Source: GCA-020348365 sp964347995
Lineage (GTDB): Archaea > Thermoproteota > Bathyarchaeia > Bathyarchaeales > Bathyarchaeaceae
DNA: 23,664 nt
Assembly: GCA_964347995.1 (NCBI GenBank)
Contig: CAYGBA010000022.1
Location: 1-23,664, forward strand
Reading direction: 5' to 3'
The number at the start of each line of letters is the position of its first letter. Within the stretch, counting starts at the first letter, position 1. Under the pieces are notes generated by a model. The model was not told the DNA's origin. It ran no database searches and saw only the letters and a program-made list of their open reading frames with translations. Below, piece after piece: positions 1 through 8,010 of this stretch. The position numbers and the translations under genes are program-made.

Positions 1-275
1 AGCCAGATATGGAGATTTTGGATGCTGCACGACTCATGTTTAAGCGGGGCATAAAAAAACTACCAGTAGTCGAAGGAGGACGCCTCGTGGGATTAGTAAC
101 TTTGACCGACCTCGTCTATTCCCAAGAAATCTTGGTCGAAATGGTTAGAACACTAGAGAAGATGTCTTTGGAAAAGGCTCCAAAGCGATTGGTAAAAGTT
201 GTCGACCATTTCCACCGCATCATTGGAATATCCCAGGATCCAGTGAAAATGAAGCCGTCCAACACGGCGACTTGA
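1..275 (+). CDS. CBS-domain protein, C-terminal part (gene cut by window edge)
   Basis: The frame is open from the window start, so the gene begins upstream and the first Met seen (position 9) is probably internal. The segment reads as the last CBS motif of a CBS pair: a helix (ILDAARLMFKRGIKKLPVV), a turn (EGGRLVGLVTLTDL) and a short C-terminal tail. The PVVE-x-GRLVGLVTLTD pattern is typical of CBS modules that bind adenine nucleotides and regulate attached or partner proteins. Any catalytic or DNA-binding domain would lie outside the window, so the specific role is unknown. The gene converges on arlJ and is followed by about 230 bases without a gene. Confidence 0.75.
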   Translation, partial: PDMEILDAARLMFKRGIKKLPVVEGGRLVGLVTLTDLVYSQEILVEMVRTLEKMSLEKAPKRLVKVVDHFHRIIGISQDPVKMKPSNTAT

Positions 276-463
276 TCTATTAAGTAATCCAATTCTCCCC
301 TTATGCGCGTATAGTAGAATAGCCACCGCTATGAGCATCACCTAGCATCTTAGAATTTAGCAATCCTTGCGTTCTTCTTTGTTCTAGCAGGAAACGCATT
401 CTTGCGTCGTTCTTCTTAACTTGAGATGGAAAAAGGTTCTTCGCAGCATCATTCAGAGTTTTT

Positions 464-480
464 TCTGTGGAAAACACAGA
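464..480 (-). terminator. possible hairpin downstream of the archaellum operon
   Basis: A 6-bp stem (TCTGTG/CACAGA) with a 5-nt loop lies just past the arlJ stop, in the gap between the convergent CBS and arlJ genes. The stem is short, and the T-run that archaeal terminators normally need is weak on this strand. It is offered only as a candidate. The rest of 276-505 shows no gene. Confidence 0.2.
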
Positions 481-505
481 GATGGAGACTGGATACGCTT
501 TGAAC

Positions 506-2077
506 TCACATCTCGGGCATTGGGAACATCTCGATGCCAGGTAATTGCCCCAATGCTATGCCTATCAATTTCTGAGTTGCGATCCATGCTCCTCCACTCA
601 GAATTAAGAGGAGGCCAAAGTTCAGCAGGAACGTGCCCCAGAAGCCTCCTTTGAGTTCTTTCAGAGATAAAGCGTTTATTGTTGCTGTCAGTATTAGAAG
701 TATGATGTTTCCTGTCTGAACAACTTCAAGGGGAACTGGTGCAAATCCCAAGAAGGGCAGCGAAAACAAGGACTCCGAGAGGAACGATGCAAGGGTTGTT
801 AGAACCACTAGCAAGACGACGATTACGGGTTGGATTACTATGATTGTGGCTTGAAAACCCTTCGCAACTGTTTCTCTCTTCTTCCTGAAGTCGAGGAACC
901 TTACAACTCTGTTTCCTAGTAGGTTGCCAACTTTGAGGGGGTCGGCTCCTTGATCTAACGAATCCAACAAGATTTTGTTACTTATGTATGCCTGATGAGA
1001 GGCTGCTTCGGAGGACAGCGTTTCCAGAGCGATGTCATGGGTTAAGCCGAGCTTTAGCCTACTTAGCGCGCTCTGAACCATCCTCTTTAGTGGTCCCAGC
1101 TCCATATATAGGATGTAAGAGAGGGCTGCTTTGAGGTCTGCAGTTGAGGCAAGGTTTTCTCCTAGCGCCTTTAGAAATGTGGGGTAGTGATCGTCGATTG
1201 AATATACGTGGGACTCGAATTTGTACGCTATTGCGCCAGGAACAAGCATGCCCAGGCCTATAGTTATGAAGGCAAATGCGGGCCCATATATGCGATAGAC
1301 TAGAAAGGCTGCTATTGCAGAAATAGGCAAAGCTACTAACAAGCTTCGTTTGACGTAAAGATATGATTTGGGTGGAAACTTTCCTATGTGAACAGTTTTG
1401 TCATCGGGCGAGACTGTCCTGAACATCCAACACATTATCAATAGGGAGACAGCGGAGATAATGTATGAGTAGACGACTATGTTAGGGTCTACCATGAACA
1501 CGGTCATAATCGACAGTGTCATCACCATGAAGATGAGAACACTCTGAAAGGCTGTGAACACGCCTCCTATCATCTTCAGCGACTCGATAGCTCTCAGGTA
1601 GTGTCCAGAGTATTCCTCCATCAAGGTTGAAGACTCCATCTCCAAGTATCCTTCTGGTTCTTCGCTCGAAAACACGGTTGTACATCGTACGAGTATTTCT
1701 CTCAAAGGAGACTTAACCGTCTGAGCTACCTGGGCAGTTGCTCTAGTAAATCCGTATCCAAACCTCTTAGCGAGGCTACGGATTCTCTTGAAAACCTTGC
1801 TGTAGAATCCATACTCCTCCGTGTCTGCTATGGTTCCCACCAGGTCTTCGGGTCCAACATGACCCATGGACAAGGCGTGCATGTGAAGAATTGCCGTAAC
1901 CAGCTGTAGGTTGACCTTAGTTGGAACGCGTTCCCTGCCGACAAATGCAATTAGGACCGACAAACCCACGGCTATGGCTATTGAGAGAAACCCTGTAAGC
2001 AAGTTCCCAGTGATGAGATGATAAGCAGAGAAGATCAGGGAAGGAATTAGGACTATCAGAGTCTTCTTTAGCGTCAT
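506..2077 (-). CDS. arlJ: archaellum assembly membrane platform protein ArlJ/FlaJ
   Basis: This is the polytopic membrane core of the archaellum motor, homologous to the T2SSF/GspF platform of type IV pilus systems. It anchors the ArlI ATPase ring and guides archaellins into the filament. The 523-residue protein has two hydrophobic hairpins near the N-terminus, a cytosolic helical region, a second membrane block at about 170-220, another at about 245-290, and a final set from about 415 to the C-terminus. This matches the duplicated T2SSF layout. The ATG at 2077 was chosen because it overlaps the arlI stop as ATGA, indicating translational coupling; a TTG two codons earlier is the alternative. 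It is the last gene of the operon. Length is usual for the family. Confidence 0.92.
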   Translation of the reverse strand: MTLKKTLIVLIPSLIFSAYHLITGNLLTGFLSIAIAVGLSVLIAFVGRERVPTKVNLQLVTAILHMHALSMGHVGPEDLVGTIADTEEYGFYSKVFKRIRSLAKRFGYGFTRATAQVAQTVKSPLREILVRCTTVFSSEEPEGYLEMESSTLMEEYSGHYLRAIESLKMIGGVFTAFQSVLIFMVMTLSIMTVFMVDPNIVVYSYIISAVSLLIMCWMFRTVSPDDKTVHIGKFPPKSYLYVKRSLLVALPISAIAAFLVYRIYGPAFAFITIGLGMLVPGAIAYKFESHVYSIDDHYPTFLKALGENLASTADLKAALSYILYMELGPLKRMVQSALSRLKLGLTHDIALETLSSEAASHQAYISNKILLDSLDQGADPLKVGNLLGNRVVRFLDFRKKRETVAKGFQATIIVIQPVIVVLLVVLTTLASFLSESLFSLPFLGFAPVPLEVVQTGNIILLILTATINALSLKELKGGFWGTFLLNFGLLLILSGGAWIATQKLIGIALGQLPGIEMFPMPEM

Positions 2078-3672
2078 TCCCAAGGGGTTTTCTCCTCCTT
2101 GACTCTTTCATAGACGCCCCACACACCGTCATTCTGAACTCTGACAACTGTCTTCCATACGTCCACGAATCGGGGGTAGTTTTGTGCCAAATAGCTGAAG
2201 ATTTCAGCGCGTGCGCGCATCTCTTTGTATAGATCGGGGATTCTCTCTTTTCCCCAAGCTCTGTACTCCAAAACTTTTGTCTCTAGCATATAACTCGATC
2301 CAAGAGCACGAAGATGGTCCGTGTCCGTGTCATACACAAAGGTTGGTATGTAGTTCAGATTTCTCTTTTCCATGTCGTAGCTTATTATCTCGTTGACAGT
2401 TAGAATTCTTCTGATTAGTTTCTCCCCCCTTCTGATCCTGGCTTGAAAGACAGCAAGGTTTAAGGCACTCATCTGCGATTTTGGAACATTTATTGGGTGT
2501 GAAGTCAGTCTCTGGAAAAGCTGTTCTAATCCGCCGGCATGCATTGTCGACAGCACCGGATGCCCTGTCTGAACCCCCTGGAAAGCTACTCTTCCTTCTT
2601 CTCCTCTTATCTCACCGACTATGATGTAATCGGGTCTTTGTCTTAGCGCAGCTTTCAACAAGTCGAACATGTCGACCTTGGCGCCAGTGTGCAATCTGGT
2701 TACTTCTCTAACCCAGTTTTTGTGGAAGATGTTTACCTCTGGAGTCTCCTCGATGCTAACAATCTTTGCGTCTGATTTGATGAAGCCTGTAAGCGCGTTT
2801 AGGCTTGTTGTTTTGCCTGATGCTGTTTCTCCGCAAAAGAAACATGTTATTCCAATGTCGAGAAGCATCCAGAGGTAGGCGGCCAAATCTGGCGTAAAGG
2901 TTTTCCATCTGATCAAATGAGCAACGGATATAGGGTCTTCAGGGAACTTTCTTATAGTGAAGTTGCTGCCTTTTAGGCTTATGTCCTCCCCAAAAACGAT
3001 GTTGAATCTAGATCCGTCCGGTAGATGAACGTCAATAATCGGATGTGTATAGCTTAATACCTTTCCATATCTCTCCGATATACTCCTTAGCAGAAGGTCA
3101 ATTTCTTCCTTGGACACTTTGACGTTCGTCTCAAGGCTGGTGAACATTTTATGATAGACAAAGATGTTTCCTTCTCCGGGTATGCTAACGTCTTCAAGCC
3201 AAGGATCTGCCAAGAAGCCTTCTAAGAATCCGTGTCTAACCTTTTGTCTCAGAAAATAGTATAACACGATGTCTCGTTGGTCTTTGGGAATTCTCACCAT
3301 TTTCTTTCTGATAGCCTCCCTATAAAGGAAAGTCAGAACAGCTTCTGTGTCTTCTTCATATTTCCTGTGGCTTACTAACTTAGCGACTGCCTCCTCGATA
3401 CGATCAAGTAGGGCGCGATCTGGTTTTTCAGGCTCGACTAGATTGTATTCGCCGATGCCGGTTCCAGCGCGGATATGAGCGTATGTGCCAAAGCCTAAAG
3501 GGTGTATGAGATTGGCTTTTCCTCCGAACTCCTCGAAGTCCAGATGCTGCACATAGATTGGTTTTTCAGACAAAGTCTTTAGGTAGGACGCGAGGTGCGG
3601 ATGCTTCTCTGTGGCCTCTTCCAGAGTCTTGTATAACTCCTTCTTAAGCAAGTCTAGTTTTTCTACTTTCAA
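2074..3672 (-). CDS. arlI: archaellum motor ATPase ArlI/FlaI
   Basis: This is a hexameric secretion-superfamily ATPase that powers both archaellum assembly and rotation. In the 532-residue protein the N-terminal half is the variable docking domain. The C-terminal RecA-like domain has Walker A GETASGKT (about 281-288), a conserved Asp/Glu stretch SIEETPEVN (about 306-314), Walker B with DYIIVGEIRGEE (about 348-359) and a His box HPVLSTMHAG (about 371-380). The start is taken at TTG (3672), because no ATG occurs in frame between it and the upstream in-frame stop near arlH. It follows arlH by 52 nt, and its stop overlaps the arlJ start. Identification is firm; only the exact start is uncertain. 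Confidence 0.93.
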   Translation of the reverse strand: MKVEKLDLLKKELYKTLEEATEKHPHLASYLKTLSEKPIYVQHLDFEEFGGKANLIHPLGFGTYAHIRAGTGIGEYNLVEPEKPDRALLDRIEEAVAKLVSHRKYEEDTEAVLTFLYREAIRKKMVRIPKDQRDIVLYYFLRQKVRHGFLEGFLADPWLEDVSIPGEGNIFVYHKMFTSLETNVKVSKEEIDLLLRSISERYGKVLSYTHPIIDVHLPDGSRFNIVFGEDISLKGSNFTIRKFPEDPISVAHLIRWKTFTPDLAAYLWMLLDIGITCFFCGETASGKTTSLNALTGFIKSDAKIVSIEETPEVNIFHKNWVREVTRLHTGAKVDMFDLLKAALRQRPDYIIVGEIRGEEGRVAFQGVQTGHPVLSTMHAGGLEQLFQRLTSHPINVPKSQMSALNLAVFQARIRRGEKLIRRILTVNEIISYDMEKRNLNYIPTFVYDTDTDHLRALGSSYMLETKVLEYRAWGKERIPDLYKEMRARAEIFSYLAQNYPRFVDVWKTVVRVQNDGVWGVYERVKEEKTPWE

Positions 3673-3724
3673 TTTCTCTGGGCGTTTTTTGAATATCGCT
3701 GTCAGCTTCGTTTTTGATGACCCC

Positions 3725-4429
3725 CTAGACGTTTACACCGCCGATGGGCATCACTCTGAGACCGATTGCAGGATTGACTTCAAGCGTTATCGCGCTTTTC
3801 CTTTCAACACCTTCACTGCCCCATAACTTAACGATCTTCAGAATCTTCACGTCCATCCCTGAGATGGTGTCATTCTGAAGGATGAAGTAGACATCTGACG
3901 ACGCTCTCAGCTTCATTATGGATTCCTCAGTAAGAAACTTTGGGTGAAACGTCACGATTATCGTCTTTCCGTCTGAAACGATGTTCTTCAGCCTGGTTAT
4001 GAAGGTCAAGAACTCGTGTGGGGCCGTGTCTACAGTGAGAATGCTTAGACTATCTATTATAATCGCATCATATCTTTTCTTTTTCATCTCAAGAAAATTC
4101 GCGGTAACCTTAAGGAAGAAGGAGGATAGAAATTCGCTCCATCTGCCTCCCTCAACATGAAGCGGGTAAATATTAAGTTGCCCTGAAAGATAGGAAGAAG
4201 AGGAGTCTAGTTTGATTGATTCCATCATAGAAAGGTACTCTTTCACGGTTGTTTCACTGGAAACGATACAAACCTTCAGACCATTGTTGAGCATTGAGTG
4301 AATGATCTGTTGCGTGAAGACCGTTTTTCCCGTGCCGTGTCCTCCTTCGAGTGAAATTAGGCTGGGATATGGAATTCCTCCGCCTAAGCCTCTGTCGAGC
4401 TCTTGGATTCCTAAGCTAAGAACACCCAC
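3725..4429 (-). CDS. arlH: archaellum RecA-like ATP-binding protein ArlH/FlaH
   Basis: ArlH is a KaiC/RecA-family protein that sits under ArlI in the archaellum motor and acts as a nucleotide-dependent regulator of the complex. The 234 residues carry Walker A GGHGTGKT (about 29-36) and a Walker B strand YDAIIIDSLSIL (about 121-132). The position after the Walker B Asp is Ser rather than a catalytic Glu, consistent with ArlH binding ATP with little turnover. The start is GTG at 4429, two nucleotides after the preceding stop, with a purine-rich GGAGTGAG stretch just upstream. Its place between the ArlF-like gene and arlI supports the call. Confidence 0.9.
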   Translation of the reverse strand: MGVLSLGIQELDRGLGGGIPYPSLISLEGGHGTGKTVFTQQIIHSMLNNGLKVCIVSSETTVKEYLSMMESIKLDSSSSYLSGQLNIYPLHVEGGRWSEFLSSFFLKVTANFLEMKKKRYDAIIIDSLSILTVDTAPHEFLTFITRLKNIVSDGKTIIVTFHPKFLTEESIMKLRASSDVYFILQNDTISGMDVKILKIVKLWGSEGVERKSAITLEVNPAIGLRVMPIGGVNV

Positions 4430-4431
4430 TT

Positions 4432-4953
4432 CTATCTCACTCCCTCTGCTTGTGCAGTCGTCCCGTAGTGAGACGTGAGTACAATTATCACAGTAGTCTG
4501 CTCGGGAATCTCGGGAGCCCCTTCTGGAACGTTGAAACTGATCCTTGCTTCTTCCCCGGGATTTATGAAACTATGTTTGGCAGGGTCGAATGTGACCTCA
4601 GTGTCAGTAACATTGACCTCTAGAACCGTGTAGTTCTCAATGATGTATGAACGCCAATGGGAATTATTTTGATAGGAGATTACTATGGTGTTCCATTGGA
4701 AGTCTTCTTGCTTTTTGAGAAAGATTGATTTTGTTCCCAGATTCTTCACATTGATCATACACGAGTCTTGATTGATCGTTTCTATCTCCAATTCAAGCTT
4801 AACATCCAGTTTATCTTTTTCATGGCTTAGATATTCTCTCGCTGTGTCAGAAAGCACATTCAGGCTATATACTAACACAGCGGAGACAGAGCCAAAGAGA
4901 ACGACCAGTCCTATCAGCACTATTGCCGACGCTATCGTAACCGAGAATCCCAT
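4432..4953 (-). CDS. arlF: archaellum stator-type protein, ArlF/FlaF-like
   Basis: The 173-residue protein has one N-terminal membrane helix (about 8-31) directly after MGFSVT, with no archaellin cleavage motif. An extracytoplasmic beta-rich domain follows, with INVKNLGTKSIFL and a late Gly/Pro-rich strand region. ArlF binds the S-layer and, with ArlG, anchors the motor. Assignment to ArlF rather than ArlG rests on position: in TACK archaea the order is G-F-H-I-J, and this gene is directly before arlH. Under the euryarchaeal order it would be called ArlG. A strong ribosome-binding site (GAGGTGG, 4958-4964) fixes the ATG start. Membership of the ArlF/ArlG pair is secure; the letter is less so. 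Confidence 0.7.
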   Translation of the reverse strand: MGFSVTIASAIVLIGLVVLFGSVSAVLVYSLNVLSDTAREYLSHEKDKLDVKLELEIETINQDSCMINVKNLGTKSIFLKKQEDFQWNTIVISYQNNSHWRSYIIENYTVLEVNVTDTEVTFDPAKHSFINPGEEARISFNVPEGAPEIPEQTTVIIVLTSHYGTTAQAEGVR

Positions 4954-4973
4954 CTAACCACCTCACAATCATC

Positions 4974-5477
4974 TCACGGAGGAGGAGGAAAGAGAAAGCT
5001 ACTTGCCAGTCCTCTGAAGGGAAGTACCTTGGCTTCGAACATTGTTCCTTCGATATCGGATTGCTCTTTGGGATAGGCTCTTATCACAGCCGTTTCTCGA
5101 GAATCCCATATGCCATCTTCATTCGCGTCTGTGAGATTGAAGGTTCCAGTGCCATTTTGAGCTGTTGAGCTGTAGGAGTATAGAATGGCCTTACCATACT
5201 CGCCAACATACACGTCCAGATACGTGAAGTTGTTTAACGGTATCCAGCCTATGTTCTTGGCATATATGACGAAATGATCTGGATTTGTGAAATTGTCTAT
5301 TGTCGCGTAGGCTATCTGCACTTGAAGGCTCATCTGCCTCTTGATGTCGCTAACATTTTGTAAGACGTTGCTTTGAAGCGATTGCCCCGTATACAGTGCA
5401 TATACAGAAAAACCACTTGCCAGTACCACCGAGCCTATCACAGTCAGAATGTGGCTCATAGTTATGGAGAAACCCAT
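4974..5477 (-). CDS. arlG: archaellum stator-type protein, ArlG/FlaG-like
   Basis: The 167-residue protein starts MGFSITMS and has one N-terminal membrane helix (about 8-30). An exported domain follows, with HFVIYAKNIGWIPL, an Asp/Asn-rich loop (DANEDGIWDSRE) similar in kind to those of the archaellins in this window, and a proline run at the C-terminus. ArlG forms filaments tethered by ArlF and works in the archaellum stator. The ATG overlaps the preceding stop (TAATG) and has GGAGTGA just upstream. The call as G rather than F follows the TACK gene order and is provisional. The gap to the next gene is 20 nt. Confidence 0.65.
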   Translation of the reverse strand: MGFSITMSHILTVIGSVVLASGFSVYALYTGQSLQSNVLQNVSDIKRQMSLQVQIAYATIDNFTNPDHFVIYAKNIGWIPLNNFTYLDVYVGEYGKAILYSYSSTAQNGTGTFNLTDANEDGIWDSRETAVIRAYPKEQSDIEGTMFEAKVLPFRGLASSFLFPPPP

Positions 5478-6238
5478 TATTCACTCCTTACCCGCGTTTT
5501 GATTCCACTGATGGCTACAGAAACGATTTCTTTTATGTCCTCACCGTCAACTTTCGCACCAGAAGCCATGGCTGCCTGATACATGCTCATCATTAGCTGC
5601 TCTTTGTCTAATCCTTTCTTCTTCGCCTTGTTCGCCGCATAAGCCAGAGAAGAGATATATTGGCTGCTATTTGGCTGGAGATACCCAATGTGCTCGCAGT
5701 ATTCAGAAAAGCGCATTATGTCCTCAGGAGTTAACCCGAGATCTAGGAGAGACCAGACCCACTTCAGTTGACCAAATCCAGTCTTTGCAGTAGGAAGCGG
5801 AACCATTCTTTCTACAGGTCTTTCTTCTTGTATAGGTCTCTCTTCTTGCTTTGAAGAGAGAGGCAGGGAAGGCTCAGAAGGCTTTTCCTCTTCTTCTTTT
5901 TCCTCCGCTTTTTCTAAGGTTAGTGATCTTATCCCCAGTTTTTTTCGTTCGCTGTTTAGTCTCTTTAGGTCTTTTTCGCTGGAGATTGATCTGAGAAGGT
6001 TAAATGGATTTTCGATCTCGCTTACGGCCGCTCTGACATCGATGATAGATTTTTTCAATTCCGAGACCACAGAACCTAGGTCGGACGACATCTTTTTGAT
6101 TTCTGATTTGACCTCGTTAACATCTTCTTCCATTTGTTCAACTCTTTGTTCGATCGTGCCCTGGCTTTCGATTTCTATCTTCTCAGCTTCTTCGTTCTCT
6201 GCTTTCTCCTCGTTTTCCTCGTTTTCCTCTTCTTCCAT
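5477..6238 (-). CDS. archaellum cytosolic ring/switch protein, ArlC/D/E-like
   Basis: This is the first gene of the archaellum operon. The 253-residue protein has no membrane segment. Residues 1-30 are almost all Glu, Asn and Lys. About 30-75 are predicted coiled coil with Lys/Glu heptads, followed by the motif ENPFNLL (about 77-83), which resembles ArlC-type proteins. A charged linker comes next, and then a helical C-terminal domain starting near 150 (FGQLKWVWSLLDLGLTPEDI). ArlC/D/E form a cytosolic ring that links the motor to chemotaxis in euryarchaea. Crenarchaea use ArlX instead, which is membrane-bound and does not fit here. No known D/E C-terminal domain is clear, so the exact letter is left open. 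AGGTG at 6246-6250 (complement) supports the ATG. Confidence 0.6.
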   Translation of the reverse strand: MEEEENEENEEKAENEEAEKIEIESQGTIEQRVEQMEEDVNEVKSEIKKMSSDLGSVVSELKKSIIDVRAAVSEIENPFNLLRSISSEKDLKRLNSERKKLGIRSLTLEKAEEKEEEEKPSEPSLPLSSKQEERPIQEERPVERMVPLPTAKTGFGQLKWVWSLLDLGLTPEDIMRFSEYCEHIGYLQPNSSQYISSLAYAANKAKKKGLDKEQLMMSMYQAAMASGAKVDGEDIKEIVSVAISGIKTRVRSE

Positions 6239-6291
6239 TTGAATGCACCTTGATTTCTATGGAATGCTTGAGCGGAATTCTGTAGTTGTAG

Positions 6292-6301
6292 TGTATTTAA
6301 C
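6292..6301 (-). promoter_or_regulatory. TATA-like promoter element of the archaellum operon
   Basis: On the minus strand GTTAAATACA lies about 25-30 nt before a plausible transcription start near 6268-6272. This leaves a leader of about 30 nt with a good ribosome-binding site before the ATG at 6238. It is placed by spacing and base composition only. Confidence 0.4.
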
Positions 6302-6316
6302 TCGTATGAATTCAGA

Positions 6317-6335
6317 ATTAACATTTGAAGTTAAT
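6317..6335. promoter_or_regulatory. inverted repeat between divergent archaellum and archaellin promoters
   Basis: ATTAAC and GTTAAT form a perfect 6-bp inverted repeat with a 7-nt spacer. A second nested pair, ACATT and AATGT, shares the same region. It lies between the two divergent TATA-like elements (6292-6301 and 6372-6382), where a dimeric helix-turn-helix regulator could control both units. Function is inferred from position. Confidence 0.35.
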
Positions 6336-6371
6336 GTGGTTCGGGGTTTATTGTCAATATGGATTCGAAAT

Positions 6372-6382
6372 CTTTATTAAAT
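6372..6382 (+). promoter_or_regulatory. TATA-like promoter element of the first archaellin unit
   Basis: CTTTATTAAAT is an A/T-rich TATA-like box. A start about 25 nt downstream would fall near 6400-6404, giving a leader of roughly 22-26 nt before the GTG at 6426. The element faces the zinc-ribbon archaellin. Confidence 0.5.
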
Positions 6383-6397
6383 CGTAAGATATACTAT

Positions 6398-6430
6398 AGT
6401 AGTGGTCTAAGTAGTGGTGTAAGCAGTGGG
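6398..6430 (+). repeat. 12-nt repeat, nearly three copies, running into the start codon
   Basis: Two copies of AGTAGTGGT(C/G)TA are followed by a partial third copy, AGCAGTGGG, that contains the GTG start at 6426. Because the period is a multiple of three, each copy holds an in-frame GTG. The first two read GTG-GTC-TAA and GTG-GTG-TAA, so they form minimal two-codon ORFs in the leader. The second copy also supplies the GGTG ribosome-binding sequence for the real start. Confidence 0.7.
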
Positions 6431-7298
6431 AAACATAAAATCCAACATTCAATGCCGAAAATGCAGCTACCAATGGCGCACAATGTCAAAACTTGAAAAG
6501 GTAACCTGTCCATCCTGTAACCAGAAAACCCCAAATACCACACTACAACGTTTAGTCAAGCAACTTGTGCAACACAAAAGAGCCATCATCGGTCTGGAAG
6601 CGGCTATCGTCCTGATAGCCTTCGTCATCATCGCCGCAGCCTTCAGCTTCATGGTAGTAAACCAAGGATTGTTTGCCACAGAGCGAGGAAAAACGGTAAT
6701 ACAAGAAGGGCTAAGACAATCGAGCACACCCCTAACTGTGGACGGAACATGCTTCGTCAGAACGAACCCTCAAGGAAAAGCGGTAAACGTCATCATTGTT
6801 CCAGTGAAAGCCTTCGGAGTCAAGTATGTCTCTTTGGGAAGGAACCAAACGGTTGTGACGTTGAAAGTGGGCCAGAAAGCTTGGGCAAACGCCTACGTGG
6901 GCTTATTATACGTTGGCTACAATGCAACGACCCATTACGAGACAACCGGCGAGACGTACGATCCAACAGGGTATAGATTCGATGAATTCGTGGGCTTCCA
7001 GCTGGCTAACCAGACAACAACCGCAGACCCAAGCAATGCCTACGTAAACGAAACATACGCTAGCGGCTATAGTAGTGGACTGAACACAGGAGTCGTTTTG
7101 GCTGTCGCAAACAGTAACGGAGACGAGGCGTTAGACTCGGGTGAGAAGGGCTATCTGATAATAACGCTTGCAGATGAAGATGCAGCTTTCGCAAGGGCCG
7201 AGGTAAACATAGAAATAAGGCTTGAGAAGAGCGCCACTTTGTCGCTGGAGTGGACCATCCCTGCATCAATGCCGAAAGACGCCTACGTACCAGCATAG
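6426..7298 (+). CDS. archaellin (type A) with an N-terminal zinc ribbon
   Basis: The protein has two parts. Residues 1-37 form a zinc ribbon with Cys at about 10, 13, 28 and 31 (CRKC and CPSC). A short basic linker and a class III leader site follow (HKRA then IIGLEAAIVLIAF). The rest is a normal archaellin: one hydrophobic helix (about 57-82) and a beta-rich filament domain with four N-glycosylation sequons and the loop NGDEALDSGEK. Alignment with its three neighbours puts cleavage after Ala53, where the others have Gly at -1. The leader is therefore about 53 residues, against 10-14 in the neighbours. GTG at 6426 was chosen because GGTG lies 6 nt upstream and the ribbon is in frame and intact; ATG 6483 would split it. 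The ribbon may be a fused regulator or an accident of rearrangement. Confidence 0.8.
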   Translation: MGNIKSNIQCRKCSYQWRTMSKLEKVTCPSCNQKTPNTTLQRLVKQLVQHKRAIIGLEAAIVLIAFVIIAAAFSFMVVNQGLFATERGKTVIQEGLRQSSTPLTVDGTCFVRTNPQGKAVNVIIVPVKAFGVKYVSLGRNQTVVTLKVGQKAWANAYVGLLYVGYNATTHYETTGETYDPTGYRFDEFVGFQLANQTTTADPSNAYVNETYASGYSSGLNTGVVLAVANSNGDEALDSGEKGYLIITLADEDAAFARAEVNIEIRLEKSATLSLEWTIPASMPKDAYVPA

Positions 7299-7309
7299 GG
7301 GTGAAATCG

Positions 7310-7984
7310 ATGAAGAAACTCTTGAAAAATAGGAAAGGAATAGTCGGCATAGAAGCAGCCATCGTCCTCATAGCCTTCGTAGTCATAGCTGCGGCCTTAG
7401 CATATGTTGTAATTAACATGGGATTCTTCACAACCCAGAAAACGAAAGAAGCAATGCAGTCAGGACTTGATGAGTCGCTCAGCGCGTTGCAGCTAGATGG
7501 CGTGGTGACGGGGAAAACAAACAATCAGAGTCATATCGAATGGATAGTGCTCCCGATGAAATTATCAGCTGGACGGGCTTCGATAGATTTGAAGAACGGA
7601 ACCGTTGTAGTTTCGGTTTACTTACCAGATGCGACATTGCTGAACCTGTATCAGGGTTTATACAATGAAACGGCATATGGAGCCGATCCTATCGAATTGG
7701 CAACGGTGCTTTCCAATATGACATCGCTATTTCAAGGCAAGGAAAACGAAGGCATGGCAATGAGTGTAATCTACAACGATGATGGAGACTCAGTGCTAGA
7801 GGCCACAGAAAAAGCCTTCCTGATAATTCACTTGGACGAGAGCCCGGCTACTGGTGGAAGCCATACATTAGAGGACTATGACATAGTGAAATTTGAAGTG
7901 AAGGGCGCGAAGGGAGCTGCCCTGACCGTTGTGAGGATGACTCCTGGCGGGATGCTCCCTGACTCATACATCGACCTCGGCTAA
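7310..7984 (+). CDS. archaellin (type B)
   Basis: This is a filament subunit of the archaellum with 224 residues. The leader is MKKLLKNRKG, cut before IVGIEAAIV by the prepilin peptidase (FlaK/PibD type, not in this window). A single hydrophobic helix follows, then a beta-rich domain with four N-glycosylation sequons, the acidic loop DDGDSVLEATEK and the C-terminal pattern AALTVVRMTPGG. An earlier in-frame start would overlap the previous gene. ATG 7310 has a perfect GGGGTGA site (7298-7304) five nucleotides upstream. The stop of the type A gene lies within this site, so the two genes are co-transcribed and translationally close. Its nearest relative in the window is the archaellin at 9046. 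Confidence 0.9.
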   Translation: MKKLLKNRKGIVGIEAAIVLIAFVVIAAALAYVVINMGFFTTQKTKEAMQSGLDESLSALQLDGVVTGKTNNQSHIEWIVLPMKLSAGRASIDLKNGTVVVSVYLPDATLLNLYQGLYNETAYGADPIELATVLSNMTSLFQGKENEGMAMSVIYNDDGDSVLEATEKAFLIIHLDESPATGGSHTLEDYDIVKFEVKGAKGAALTVVRMTPGGMLPDSYIDLG

Positions 7985-7988
7985 AATC

Positions 7989-8010
7989 CCTCCCTCTTTT
8001 TTCTTTCGTT
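7989..8010 (+). terminator. T-rich terminator after the first archaellin pair
   Basis: Pyrimidine-rich sequence with a run of six T (7997-8002) directly follows the stop at 7984. Archaeal termination commonly uses such T tracts. A similar tract follows the second pair at 9681-9686, so the element appears to have been copied with the module. Confidence 0.5.

Noticed and set aside
6042..6242. Ser/Phe-rich plus-strand ORF opposite the acidic archaellum protein.
   Set aside because: It is the reverse shadow of the Glu-rich N-terminus and has no start context of its own.
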